DNA of 64,000 bases from positions 62,001 through 126,000 of the forward strand of contig JACTNA010000014.1 in NCBI GenBank assembly GCA_014584315.1, given 5' to 3'. The DNA is from Planctomycetota bacterium (GTDB taxonomy: Bacteria; Planctomycetota; Phycisphaerae; Phycisphaerales; UBA1924). This document shows, in pieces, positions 25,158 to 33,815 of this stretch. Position 1 is the first letter of the stretch. Each line of letters opens with the position of its first letter. A model generated the notes under the pieces. It was not told where the DNA came from, did not search any database, and saw only the letters and a list, made by a program, of their open reading frames with translations. Position numbers and translations under genes: made by a program.

Positions 25158-27785
25158 ATGCTCATCCCCTCCATCGACATCCTCAACGGCCGCGCCGTCC
25201 AACTCGTCGGCGGCGACCCCTCCTCCGTCAAGATCGACGCCGGAGACCCCCTCGCCGTCGCCGAACGCTTCGCCGTCCTCGGCGAGATCGCCGTCATCGA
25301 CCTCGACGCCGCACTCTCCCGCGGCACGAACGCCCCAGTCATCCGCGAGATCGCCCGCCGCTTCCCCGTCCGCGTCGGCGGCGGCATCCGCTCCGCCGAC
25401 GCCGCCCGCGCATGGCTCGACGCCGGGGCGCACCGCGTCATCCTCGGCACCGCCGCTACCCCCGAGGTCCTCTCCCAACTCCCCCGCGAACGCACCATCG
25501 CCGCCCTCGACGCCCGCCACGACAAGGTCGTCGTCGAAGGATGGCAGCGCGCCACCGACGCGAGCATCCTCGAACGCATCGCCGCCCTGCGCGCGCACGC
25601 CGGCGGCTTCCTCGTCACCTTCGTCGAACGCGAAGGACGCATGGAGGGCACCGACCTCGACCGCGCACGCGCCATCGTGCACGCCGCCGGCGACGCACGA
25701 GTCACCATTGCCGGCGGCATCACCACCGCCGACGAGATCGCTGCCCTCGACCGCCTCGGCGCGGACGCCCAGGTCGGCATGGCCATCTACTCCGGCGCGC
25801 TCGACCCCGCCGACGCCTTCGCCGCCGTCCTGCGCCACGACCTCCGCGACGGCCTCTGGCCCACCGTCGTCTGCGACGAGGCCGGAACCACGCTCGGCCT
25901 CGTCTACTCCTCCCCCGATAGCCTCCGCGCCGCCGTCGCCGAACGCCGAGGCGTCTACTTCTCCCGCTCCAGAAACGCCCTCTGGCGCAAAGGCGAATCC
26001 TCAGGCGACACCCAGGAACTCCTCCGCATCGACGCCGACTGCGACCGCGACGCCCTCCGCTTCACCGTCCGCCAGCGCGGCCGCGGATTCTGCCACACCG
26101 GCACACGCACCTGCTTCGGCGACGCCCGCGGCCTGCACGCCCTCGCCCGCCGACTCGCCGCCCCACCCGAGTCCCGCGACCCCGCCTCATACACCTCGCG
26201 CCTCCTCCGCGACCCCCCCCTCCTCGCCGCCAAACTCCGCGAAGAGGCCGCCGAACTCGCCGACGCCCGCACCCCCGACGAGATCACGCACGAGGCCGCC
26301 GACGTCCTCTACTTCACCCTCGCCCGCCTCGCCGCCGCGGGCGTCACGCTCGAGGCCGTCGAGCGCGAACTCGACCGCCGCGCCCTCAAACTCTCCCGCC
26401 GCCCCGGCGACGCCAAGCCGGAGCCGTCCCCTCTCATCCCCCTCTGTGCCTCTGCGGCGAACTCCGACCGCCTCCTCCGCATCATCGACGCGACCGAAGT
26501 GCCCGCGCTCCGCCGCAGCGCGATCGACCCCGCGACCCTCGCCGCCGCCTCCGAGATCGTCAACGACGTGCGCGCCCGTGCCGAGCCGGCCCTGCGATCC
26601 CACGCCGAGCGCCTCGGCGACCTGAAGCCCGGCGACCCGCTCGTCATCGAGCCTGCCGCCATGCGCCGCGCCCTCGACGCCCTCGACCGCGACGACCGCG
26701 CCGCCCTCGAACGCGCCGCCGAACGCATCCGCGCCTTCGCCCTGGCCCAGCGCGCCGCCCTCCACGAACTCGCCCTCGCCGTCCCCGGCGGCCAGGCCGG
26801 CCACTGGGTCGCCCCCGTCGAGCGCGTCGGCTGCTACGCCCCCGGCGGCCGCTTCCCGCTCCCGTCCAGCGTCCTCATGACCGCCGTCACCGCCCGCGCC
26901 GCCGGTGTGCGCGAGGTCGTCGTCGCCTCGCCGCGACCCGCGCCCGCCACGCTCGCCGCCGCCGCCATCGCCGGCGCGGACGCCCTCCTCGCCGTCGGCG
27001 GCGCGCAGGCCGTCGCCGCCCTCGCCTTCGGGTGCCCCCCCCTTGCGGCGCTCGCCCCCTGCGACGCCGTCGTCGGCCCCGGCAACCGCTGGGTCACCGC
27101 CGCCAAGCAGCTCGTCGCCGGCCAGGTCGCCATCGACACCCTCGCCGGCCCCAGCGAACTCCTCATCATCGCCGACGACACCGCCGATCCCCGCACCGTC
27201 GCCGCCGACCTCCTCGCCCAGGCCGAGCACGACACCGACGCCTGCGCCGTCCTCGTCACGACGCACCCCCCCCTCATCGACGCCGTCGAGCGCGAACTCG
27301 CCCCGCAACTCGCCTCGCTCCCCACCGCCGCCACCGCCCGCGCCGCCCTCGCCAACGGCTGCGCCGTCGTCGCCCGCGACCTCGACGAGGCCGTCGCCCT
27401 CGCCGATCGCTTCGCCCCCGAGCACCTCGAGATCATGACCCGCGACGCCGACGCCCTCGCCCGCCGCTGCAACCACTACGGCGCGGTCTTCATCGGCCCC
27501 GCCGCAGCCGAAGTCCTCGGCGACTACGGCGCAGGCCCCAACCACACCCTTCCCACCGGCGGCGCGGCCCGCTCCGCCGCCGGCCTGAGCGTCCTGCACT
27601 TCCTCCGCACGCGCACCTGGCTCCGCATCGACGCCCCCCCCCTCGCCGCCGACCTCTGCCGCGACACCGCCCGCCTCGCCCGCCTCGAAGGCCTCGAAGC
27701 CCACGCCCGCGCCGCCGAACTTCGCGCTGCGCAACCGACACAAGGCTCCACAAAGCCCCCGCCCCGAAGGGGCGCAGGGATGTAG
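25158..27785 (+). CDS. Multifunctional histidine biosynthesis protein: HisA-HisI-HisE-HisD fusion
   Basis: One 875-residue reading frame carries four activities. Residues 1 to about 235 are HisA (ProFAR isomerase): LIPSIDILNGRAVQLVGGDP, VGGGIRSADAARAWL, VTIAGGITTADEI. About 236-335 is HisI (PRA-CH): GVYFSRSRNALWRKGESSG, DADCDRDAL, FCHTGTRTCF. About 345-415 is HisE (PRA-PH): LREEAAELADA, HEAADVLYFTL. About 435-860 is HisD: GCYAPGGRFPLPSSVLM, VVGPGNRWVTAAKQLVAG, AEHDTDACAV, FAPEHLEIM, GPNHTLPTGGAAR. Thus it would convert PR-ATP through PR-AMP and ProFAR to PRFAR, and also oxidise histidinol to histidine. Fungal HIS4 joins HisI-HisE-HisD; an N-terminal HisA is unusual. The last residues run into a dispersed repeat. 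Confidence 0.93.
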   Translation: MLIPSIDILNGRAVQLVGGDPSSVKIDAGDPLAVAERFAVLGEIAVIDLDAALSRGTNAPVIREIARRFPVRVGGGIRSADAARAWLDAGAHRVILGTAATPEVLSQLPRERTIAALDARHDKVVVEGWQRATDASILERIAALRAHAGGFLVTFVEREGRMEGTDLDRARAIVHAAGDARVTIAGGITTADEIAALDRLGADAQVGMAIYSGALDPADAFAAVLRHDLRDGLWPTVVCDEAGTTLGLVYSSPDSLRAAVAERRGVYFSRSRNALWRKGESSGDTQELLRIDADCDRDALRFTVRQRGRGFCHTGTRTCFGDARGLHALARRLAAPPESRDPASYTSRLLRDPPLLAAKLREEAAELADARTPDEITHEAADVLYFTLARLAAAGVTLEAVERELDRRALKLSRRPGDAKPEPSPLIPLCASAANSDRLLRIIDATEVPALRRSAIDPATLAAASEIVNDVRARAEPALRSHAERLGDLKPGDPLVIEPAAMRRALDALDRDDRAALERAAERIRAFALAQRAALHELALAVPGGQAGHWVAPVERVGCYAPGGRFPLPSSVLMTAVTARAAGVREVVVASPRPAPATLAAAAIAGADALLAVGGAQAVAALAFGCPPLAALAPCDAVVGPGNRWVTAAKQLVAGQVAIDTLAGPSELLIIADDTADPRTVAADLLAQAEHDTDACAVLVTTHPPLIDAVERELAPQLASLPTAATARAALANGCAVVARDLDEAVALADRFAPEHLEIMTRDADALARRCNHYGAVFIGPAAAEVLGDYGAGPNHTLPTGGAARSAAGLSVLHFLRTRTWLRIDAPPLAADLCRDTARLARLEGLEAHARAAELRAAQPTQGSTKPPPRRGAGM

Positions 27786-27868
27786 CCACGGGTGGAGCGA
27801 GTCCGCACAGCGGACGAGCGCAACCCGTGGTGCTGTGTTGAGGAGTCCACGCACCCCGAAGGGGTGCG
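27760..27868. repeat. Composite hairpin repeat, copy 1 (left of the M42-like gene)
   Basis: Three hairpins in series: CGCCCC-GAA-GGGGCG (27760-27774), an outer CCACGGGT/ACCCGTGG pair (27786-27830) enclosing GTCCGC-ACA-GCGGAC, and CGCACCCC-GAA-GGGGTGCG (27850-27868). A second copy with the same order lies at 29171-29273. The his fusion stop codon falls within it. Confidence 0.85.
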
Positions 27869-27925
27869 GGAGGCTCTCGCGCGAACGACCCCATGAGGCG
27901 CGGAGTCACACTTCTACCATCCCCC

Positions 27926-29158
27926 ATGCCCCCCCTCACCGAGTCCCACCGCGCCGCCCACCTCCGCTGGCTCCTCGACCTCACGCAGGTCCCCACCGCC
28001 GCCGGCCGCGAGCAGCGCGTCGTCGCCTGGGTCGACCGCTGGCTCGCCGAACGCCCCGACCTCACCCGCGCGCAGGACCCCTCCGGCAACATCACCATCG
28101 CCCTGCGCGACGCCCCCCGCACCGAAGCCCCCCTCTACCTCACCGCCCACCTCGACCATCCCGCCTTCGTGGTCGAGCGCATCGTCGCCCCCGGACTCGC
28201 CGAACTCGCCTTCCGCGGCGGCGTCATGGACGACTACTTCCCCTCCGCTCGCGTCACCGCCCACGCCGCCGACGCCCGCTCCTTCGGCGCGCGACTCGCC
28301 GAGCGCGTCGACGGCGCATCGCCCAACTTCAAGACCTTCCTCGCCGAGTTCGACGACGCCGACGCCGCCACCGACGCCCTCCGCCCCGGCGACGTCGCCG
28401 TCTGGTCCCTCCCCCCCCCCGAGGTCGCCGAGCGCGACGGCGTCCGCTGCGTCCTCACGCACGCCTGCGACGACCTCGCCGCCCTCGCCGCCGCCCTCGC
28501 CGCGCTCGACACGCTGCGCGCCGCCCTCGCCGCCGGCGAACAGGTCGGCGACGTCCGCCTCCTTCTCACCCGCGCCGAGGAGATCGGCTTCGTCGGCGCG
28601 ATCGCCGCCTGCCGGCACGACACCATCGAGCCGCACGCGCGCCTCATCGCCCTCGAGAACAGCCGCTCATTCCCCGACTCGCCCATCGGCGCCGGCCCCA
28701 TCGTCCGCGTCGGCGACCGCGTCAGCGTCTTCACACCCGAACTCACCGCCGCCGTCGCCAAGGTCGCCGAGGAACTCGCCGGCGGCCCCGCCCAGCCCCT
28801 CGCCACCCAGAAGCAGGCCGACCTCCCCGCCTGGCGATGGCAACGCAAACTCATGGCCGGCGGCGCGTGCGAGGCCAGCGTCTTCTGCGCTCACGGCCTC
28901 GCCTCCACCTGCGTCTGCCTCCCCCTCGGCAACTACCACAACATGGCCGACCTCGCCGCCGTCCAGGCCGGAACCAACGAAGCCCCCCCCCGAATCGCCC
29001 GAGAGTACATCGCCCTCGCCGACTACGAGGGCCTCGTCGATCTCCTCATCGCCTGCGGCCGGCGCCTCGCCTCCCCCGAAGGCGCAGCCCTCGGCTCCGC
29101 CTCCTTCCGACAACGACTCGACAAACTCTGGAACGACCTCCGCTTCGTCCTCGAGTGA
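27926..29158 (+). CDS. M42/M20-like zinc aminopeptidase
   Basis: A 410-residue metallopeptidase. Metal-ligand motifs are in place: His75 and Asp77 in LTAHLDHPAF, Asp in THACDDLAALAAAL, the Glu pair (about 218-219) in TRAEEIGFVGA, the ligand region ALENSRSFPDSP, and His in LPLGNYHNMADL. An inserted domain occupies about residues 85-170. The M42 family removes N-terminal residues from peptides, usually as large cytoplasmic assemblies. The ATG at 27926 is preferred because the upstream 11 codons do not resemble the family. The gene lies between two copies of the same composite repeat. Confidence 0.85.
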   Translation: MPPLTESHRAAHLRWLLDLTQVPTAAGREQRVVAWVDRWLAERPDLTRAQDPSGNITIALRDAPRTEAPLYLTAHLDHPAFVVERIVAPGLAELAFRGGVMDDYFPSARVTAHAADARSFGARLAERVDGASPNFKTFLAEFDDADAATDALRPGDVAVWSLPPPEVAERDGVRCVLTHACDDLAALAAALAALDTLRAALAAGEQVGDVRLLLTRAEEIGFVGAIAACRHDTIEPHARLIALENSRSFPDSPIGAGPIVRVGDRVSVFTPELTAAVAKVAEELAGGPAQPLATQKQADLPAWRWQRKLMAGGACEASVFCAHGLASTCVCLPLGNYHNMADLAAVQAGTNEAPPRIAREYIALADYEGLVDLLIACGRRLASPEGAALGSASFRQRLDKLWNDLRFVLE

Positions 29159-29170
29159 GATGCGGCCGCA

Positions 29171-29273
29171 GCCCCGAAGGGGCGACCGGAATGGAGCCAC
29201 AGGTGAAGCGACGGCGAAGCCGACGCGCAACCCGTGGAAGCCGGTCATCGAACCGACCAAGCCCCGGAGGGGC
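29171..29273. repeat. Composite hairpin repeat, copy 2 (right of the M42-like gene)
   Basis: Same order as copy 1: GCCCC-GAA-GGGGC (29171-29183), an outer CCACAGGT/ACCCGTGG pair (29197-29237) enclosing CGGC-GAA-GCCG, then GCCCC-GGA-GGGGC (29261-29273). The inner stem sequence differs from copy 1 while pairing is kept, pointing to selection on structure or to an old family of copies. Confidence 0.8.
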
Positions 29274-29297
29274 GCGGGAACGCTCCCCTCCCCCGCA

Positions 29298-29549
29298 TCA
29301 AAGAACAAACGCCAGCACGAACACCGCCAGCACCACCACCACCACCACGATCACCCATCGGGACGCACGCCCCCCCCCGAGCGTCGTCAACGCACGACCG
29401 CACCGCGGGCACACCTCCGCCTGGTCGTACACCTCGAATCCGCACTCCGGGCACACGACGAACTCCCCCCCGAACCGGTCCAGGTCCGCGGCCGACGGCC
29501 CCTCGGGGTCCAGCCCCTCGTCGAGTTCCGGCTCAGCGTCGTACGACAT
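29298..29549 (-). CDS. Small zinc-ribbon membrane protein
   Basis: An 83-residue protein. An acidic N-terminus is followed by a four-Cys zinc ribbon (VVCPECGFEVYDQAEVCPRC, residues about 32-51), a short basic linker, and a C-terminal membrane helix (WVIVVVVVVLAVFVLAFVL), giving a tail-anchored layout with the ribbon in the cytoplasm. The function is unknown. It is convergent with the M42-like gene and divergent from the M14 peptidase gene. Confidence 0.75.
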   Translation of the reverse strand: MSYDAEPELDEGLDPEGPSAADLDRFGGEFVVCPECGFEVYDQAEVCPRCGRALTTLGGGRASRWVIVVVVVVLAVFVLAFVL

Positions 29550-29612
29550 CCGGCCGAGTCTACTCGCCCCGCGCCCCCGCACGCGCCGCGCCGAACCGCT
29601 ATACAAGCGACC

Positions 29613-30401
29613 ATGCCGCGCCGAACCGCCGCAGTCCTCTCCATCGCGCTCGCCCTGCTCGCCTCGGGCTGCGCCGCCCCCGCCGTCGGCACGCGCACCG
29701 ACGCCGCGCCCCACGCCGCAGCCCCCGCCCCAGCCGCATCTTGGTCATCCGTCGGCGCATCCGTCGAAGGCCGACCCATCGAATCCATCACCATCGGCGC
29801 GGGCCCGCGCCGCATCCTCATCATCGGCGCCATCCACGGCGACGAGCCGGAGGGCCTCCCCGCCATCGACCCCCTCATCGACCACTTCGCCGCCTCCCCC
29901 GCCCTCCGCCGCGCAGCGACCGTCCGCATCGTCCGCGACGCGAACCCCGACGGCACGGCCGCCGGCTCCCGCGGCAACGCACGCCGCATCGACCTCAACC
30001 GAAACTGGCCCGCGAGCAACTTCGCCCCCGCACGCACGCGCGGCCCGCAACCCCTCTCCGAACCCGAGACCGCCGCCCTCCACACCTTCATCGCCTCCTT
30101 CGCGCCCGACCTCGTCCTCGTCTTCCACTCCACCCCCAGCGGCCCGTTCGTCAACTACGACGGCCCCGCCGAACGCGACGCGCACGCATTCGCCGACGCC
30201 GCCGCCCGCCTCGACCCGCGCTGGCGCGTCGTCCCCAACATCGGATACCCCACGCCCGGCTCCCTCGGCTCCTACCTCGGCGTCGATCTCGGCGTGCCCA
30301 TCCTCACCATCGAGTTCGCCCGCCGACACGACCCACACGCCGCGCGGCACGCAGTGAGCGTCGGGATCGATGCAATCCTGTCTGGCCAGACGATCGAGTA
30401 G
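29613..30401 (+). CDS. M14-family zinc carboxypeptidase lipoprotein (MpaA-like)
   Basis: A 262-residue lipoprotein (lipobox LASGC near residue 20) with an M14 catalytic domain. The zinc site is His75 and Glu78 in GAIHGDEPEG and the third His in LVFHSTPSG; RRIDLNRNWP is the substrate-binding Asn-Arg region and LTIEFAR holds the catalytic Glu. It most resembles MpaA-type enzymes that trim murein peptides at gamma-D-Glu-diaminopimelate bonds, here outside the cytoplasm. The ATG at 29613 is chosen for the signal peptide. Confidence 0.88.
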   Translation: MPRRTAAVLSIALALLASGCAAPAVGTRTDAAPHAAAPAPAASWSSVGASVEGRPIESITIGAGPRRILIIGAIHGDEPEGLPAIDPLIDHFAASPALRRAATVRIVRDANPDGTAAGSRGNARRIDLNRNWPASNFAPARTRGPQPLSEPETAALHTFIASFAPDLVLVFHSTPSGPFVNYDGPAERDAHAFADAAARLDPRWRVVPNIGYPTPGSLGSYLGVDLGVPILTIEFARRHDPHAARHAVSVGIDAILSGQTIE

Positions 30402-30421
30402 ATGCGTGCGGTGCACAGCAC

Positions 30422-30450
30422 TTGCAGAACCCGAACAAGCGAAGTATGCT
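30422..30450 (+). promoter_or_regulatory. Sigma-70-like promoter of the methyltransferase gene
   Basis: TTGCAG (30422-30427), a 17-base spacer and TATGCT (30445-30450). Transcription would begin near 30457, next to an in-frame ATG at 30458, so a leaderless mRNA is possible. This is among the clearest sigma-70 matches I found in the window. Confidence 0.55.
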
Positions 30451-30505
30451 CTCTCCCATGCCCCGTCCGCCACGCCGCAACTCATCCAGGCCCGGAACAG
30501 TCGCG

Positions 30506-31432
30506 ATGCAACCCCGTCGAATGCTCGACCCGGGACTGGGCGGCTACGAGACGTTCCACGCGGATGCGTTCGAATGGCTGTCGCACGCCGATCCGCGATC
30601 GATCCACGCGGTCGTCACCGATCCGCCGTACGGCCTCCTCGAGTACCAGCCGAAGGAGTTGGCGAAGCTCAAGGCGGGACGCGGCGGCGTCTGGCGCCTG
30701 CCGCCTTCGTTCGACGGTGCTCGCCGCAGCCCGCTCCCGCGCTTCACGGTGCTTAAGCCCGGCGATCACGCCCGCCTCCGCGCGTTCTTCTCGCGGTTCG
30801 CCGAGCTGCTCATGCCCGTGCTCGTGCCCGGCGCACACGTCTTCATCGCCACGAATCCCCTCGTGTCTCACTTCGTGTACGAGCCGTTCATCGCTGCGGG
30901 GTTCGAGAAACGAGGCGAGATCATCCGGGTCGTCAAGACGCTGCGAGGCGGAGACCGACCGAAGAACGCGCACGACGAGTTCCCGGAAGTCACCGTCATG
31001 CCCCGATCGTGCTGGGAGCCGTGGGGGCTGTTCCGCAAGCCCTGCGAGGGACGCGTGCAGGACAACCTTCGAACGTGGAAAACAGGCGGGCTTCGTCGCC
31101 CCTCGACGCACGAGCCGTTCAGGGACCTCATCCGGGCCTCGCCCGCGCGCGGTGAGGAACGCCGCATCGCGCCCCACCCATCGCTCAAACCGCAGGCCCT
31201 GCTGCGGCCGCTCGTTCGAGCCTCCCTGCCGCTCGGGGAGGGCGTCATCCTCGACCCGTTCATGGGATCGGGATCAACGATCGCGGCCGCGTGCGCGTGC
31301 GGGCTGCAAGCCGTCGGCATCGAAGCGAACGCCGACTACTTCCGGCTGGCGCAGCGCGCCATCCCGCTGCTCGCGGAACTCCCGGACCAGCGCCTCGCGG
31401 GGACCAGGCATGCCGGATCCGAAAGGCTTTGA
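30506..31432 (+). CDS. Beta-class site-specific DNA methyltransferase (m6A or m4C)
   Basis: A 308-residue amino-methyltransferase. Catalytic motif IV reads VVTDPPYG (Asp39-Tyr42) and comes before the SAM-binding motifs: HPSLKPQALLRPLVR (motif X region), ILDPFMGSGSTIAAA (motif I, Asp250) and GIEANADYFRLAQ. The IV-before-I order defines the beta class. The target-recognition region lies between, about residues 60-230. The start is uncertain: in-frame ATGs at 30446, 30458, 30506 and 30524 exist; 30446 lies in the -10 box, and 30506 best fits family N-termini. The 3' end overlaps the next gene by 23 bases. Confidence 0.88.
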   Translation: MQPRRMLDPGLGGYETFHADAFEWLSHADPRSIHAVVTDPPYGLLEYQPKELAKLKAGRGGVWRLPPSFDGARRSPLPRFTVLKPGDHARLRAFFSRFAELLMPVLVPGAHVFIATNPLVSHFVYEPFIAAGFEKRGEIIRVVKTLRGGDRPKNAHDEFPEVTVMPRSCWEPWGLFRKPCEGRVQDNLRTWKTGGLRRPSTHEPFRDLIRASPARGEERRIAPHPSLKPQALLRPLVRASLPLGEGVILDPFMGSGSTIAAACACGLQAVGIEANADYFRLAQRAIPLLAELPDQRLAGTRHAGSERL

Positions 31433-32024
31433 TAAGAGCGTGAGGCTGCCTCCCGGGCTGGACGCCGCGTCGATCCGGCGCGCGATCGCGTACGTCGAGA
31501 AGGAACTGGCCGATTTCGTCGATGTCTACTTCGAGCAGGCGAACGTCTTCAGCGCGCTCGTCGGCATCTTCGGCGCCAAGGCCCTCGACGCCTTCAGCGA
31601 GTACGAGAAGCACAAGCACTCGGACACCGCCCAGCAACGCTTCCCCGACCTCTGCCGACGCGGCAGCGGCACACGCCCCAGGCCGGAGCACTGCCTCGAG
31701 AGCAAGGCGAGCAAGCGCCCATGGGCGATCCAGTCCCACTACGACCACCCGGGATGGTACATCGTGTGGCGCTACCTCGTTGATCCGACCGAAACCATCG
31801 AGCCGAACCGCCCCGTCGTGATCTGGCGAGTCGACGTGGTCTTCCTCGAAAAGAGCGATTGGAAGTACGAGGGGAGCAGCGCGGGTCTATCCGGCGGGGG
31901 CCGGACCCACACCTTCGGCGTGCGCAACGCCGCGAAGAAGCTCAAAGGCTGCGCCGTGTACGCACGCCGGGACATCGTCCTGCGGAGCAGCAAGCCCGTC
32001 CCGCGGAACGGGCACGAGGCGTAG
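31410..32024 (+). CDS. Candidate restriction endonuclease (PD-(D/E)xK-like) paired with the methyltransferase
   Basis: A 204-residue protein overlapping the methyltransferase stop by 23 bases, so translation is coupled. After an N-terminal helical region (IRRAIAYVEKELADFVDVYF) it has Pro79-Asp80 in RFPDL and Glu97-Ser98-Lys99 in CLESKAS, a PD-x(16)-ExK arrangement of the nuclease superfamily. PWAIQSHYDHPGWYIVWRYL and DVVFLEKSDW follow. I do not recognise a named restriction enzyme in it. Inference: the pair is a type II restriction-modification system. An alternative is a non-nuclease accessory protein. Confidence 0.65.
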   Translation: MPDPKGFDKSVRLPPGLDAASIRRAIAYVEKELADFVDVYFEQANVFSALVGIFGAKALDAFSEYEKHKHSDTAQQRFPDLCRRGSGTRPRPEHCLESKASKRPWAIQSHYDHPGWYIVWRYLVDPTETIEPNRPVVIWRVDVVFLEKSDWKYEGSSAGLSGGGRTHTFGVRNAAKKLKGCAVYARRDIVLRSSKPVPRNGHEA

Positions 32025-32032
32025 CCCCGCCC

Positions 32033-33580
32033 TCACTCCACCGCGTGCGCCGGCGGCGGCGTCTCCTCCGAGATCTTCTCCCGCTTCGCCTCGCCTTCCA
32101 CATCGTGCAGCGACGTCACGAACATCTCCTCGTTGATCCGCGCCTGCACGTGCACCGGCCGCCCCCACAGCAGCCGCAGCGACCGCAGCGCGTCCGCGGC
32201 CTTGCCCGCGTCCAGTTCCAGCCCCGTGAACTTGTGCGCCAGGTACAACTCCCCCCGGTTCAGGTAGTTCGCGTCCACCACGTAGATGAACGGCTGCCCC
32301 GCGTTCGTCAGGTGGTGCAGCAGCGCCTGCTTCACCCGATCGAAGTCCCGGCTCACCACACGCAACTCGCCCGTCTGCGGGTCGCGCCGGTACTGGTACA
32401 TCCGGTGCCGCTCCACGAACTCCGGCGTCAGGAACTCGTCGATGAACGACACGTCGTTGTACACCCGCCGAACCTCGAAGATCTTCTCCCGCCCCTTCAT
32501 CGAGCGGTCGTCGAACCGCTCCCGCGCCCCGATGGTCTCCAGCCGCTCCCACGCCGGCCCGTGCTGCCCACGGTCCCACCGCCGCTCGATGTCCTTGAAC
32601 AACTCCACCCCGATCTTGTACGGGTTGAACCCCCCCGGCGGCATGTGCACCACCCCCGAGTGCTGCTCCGCGTAGTCCACGATCTCCGACGCCTCCAGGA
32701 AGTGCCGCGTCATCAGCTTCGAGTGCCAGTACGTCGCCCACCCCTCGTTCATCACCTTCGTCATCGCCTGCGGCGCGTAGTAGTACGCCTCGTCCCGCAC
32801 GATCCCCAGAATGTCCGACTGCCAGTCCTCCAGCGGCGCGTGCCGGAGCAGGAAGAGCAGCACGTCCCGCGTCGGCTCCGCCGGGAACCGGCGCTTCTCC
32901 TCCGCCCGCCTCCGCTCGTGCTCCGCACGCTGCCGCGCGATCTCCCCCGCCGGGTTGATGAACGGGTCCATGTAGTCCTTCGCAGGCAGCCGGTCGGGCC
33001 GGAACGCGCCGGCGTCCGCGCCGTCCCCCCCCCGACGCACCGGCTCCTCGCGACGCACGAACGCCGAGTGCGGGTCGATCAGGTGCTCGATCGACAGGCA
33101 CGCGTCGATGAACCGCTCCACCGCCGCCTGCCCGTGCCGCTCCGCGTGCCGACGCACACGCGTCGCGTGGTTCGCCATCTCGTCCATCATCTTCCGGTTC
33201 GTCCGCCCGAACCACAGGTTGTGCTTGAAGAAGTCCGCGTGCCCGTAGACGTGCGCCATCACCAGTTTCTGGTCCGTGACGCTGTTGCTCTCCTGCAGGT
33301 ACGCGTAGCACGGGTCGTTGTTGATCACCATCTCGTAGATGCGACCAAGCCCGTACGCGTCCCGCTTGCTCAGCCGCTCGTACTCCATCCCCCAGCGCCA
33401 GTGCGGGTACCGCACCGGGAACCCCCCGTACGCCGCGATCCGGTTCATCGTCTCGAAGTCGAGAACCTCGAACACGACCTCGAAAAAGTCCAGCCCGTAC
33501 TCGCGCGCCTTGGCCTTGATCGCGGCCATGTGCTCGCGCAGTTCCGCCGACAGGTCCGTCGTGTGCATCCGCGGCGCCAT
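32033..33580 (-). CDS. SpoVR family protein
   Basis: A 515-residue cytoplasmic protein clearly of the SpoVR family: [54 protein letters not shown], and [13 protein letters not shown] with the conserved His/Glu-rich core. SpoVR proteins are linked to spore cortex formation in Bacillus and to stress responses elsewhere, usually beside prkA and yeaH. Neither neighbour is present here, so it stands alone. Its stop is 8 bases from the convergent PD-(D/E)xK gene. The ATG at 33580 has GAGGTGCAGG upstream. Confidence 0.95.
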   Translation of the reverse strand: MAPRMHTTDLSAELREHMAAIKAKAREYGLDFFEVVFEVLDFETMNRIAAYGGFPVRYPHWRWGMEYERLSKRDAYGLGRIYEMVINNDPCYAYLQESNSVTDQKLVMAHVYGHADFFKHNLWFGRTNRKMMDEMANHATRVRRHAERHGQAAVERFIDACLSIEHLIDPHSAFVRREEPVRRGGDGADAGAFRPDRLPAKDYMDPFINPAGEIARQRAEHERRRAEEKRRFPAEPTRDVLLFLLRHAPLEDWQSDILGIVRDEAYYYAPQAMTKVMNEGWATYWHSKLMTRHFLEASEIVDYAEQHSGVVHMPPGGFNPYKIGVELFKDIERRWDRGQHGPAWERLETIGARERFDDRSMKGREKIFEVRRVYNDVSFIDEFLTPEFVERHRMYQYRRDPQTGELRVVSRDFDRVKQALLHHLTNAGQPFIYVVDANYLNRGELYLAHKFTGLELDAGKAADALRSLRLLWGRPVHVQARINEEMFVTSLHDVEGEAKREKISEETPPPAHAVE

Positions 33581-33717
33581 CCTGCACCTCTATCGGCACG
33601 CCCGGGGCCGGACACGCCCCGATTCCCTGCCTTCCGCCCCTCTTTACGGTCGGAACCTGTTCGAGGATCGGGCCGCACCCGCGCACGATCGTCGGCATGA
33701 CCTCGACACGATTCGGA

Positions 33718-33751
33718 CCCTTTGGCCCTTTGGCCCTTTGGCTCTTTGGCC
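33718..33751. repeat. CCCTTTGG tandem words upstream of cysC
   Basis: About four imperfect copies of GGCCCTTT, 65 bases before the cysC ATG. Same word family as 20332-20380 and 36282-36341. Confidence 0.8.
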
Positions 33752-33815
33752 CCTGCCTACGATCGCATCCCCCGCACCCGCGGGGCCTTACGCAAAACCC
33801 ACGGAGGCAGGATCG

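Noticed and set aside
26830..27480. Stand-alone minus-strand Ser/Arg-rich ORF within the HisD segment
   Set aside because: Shadow frame opposite intact HisD motifs.
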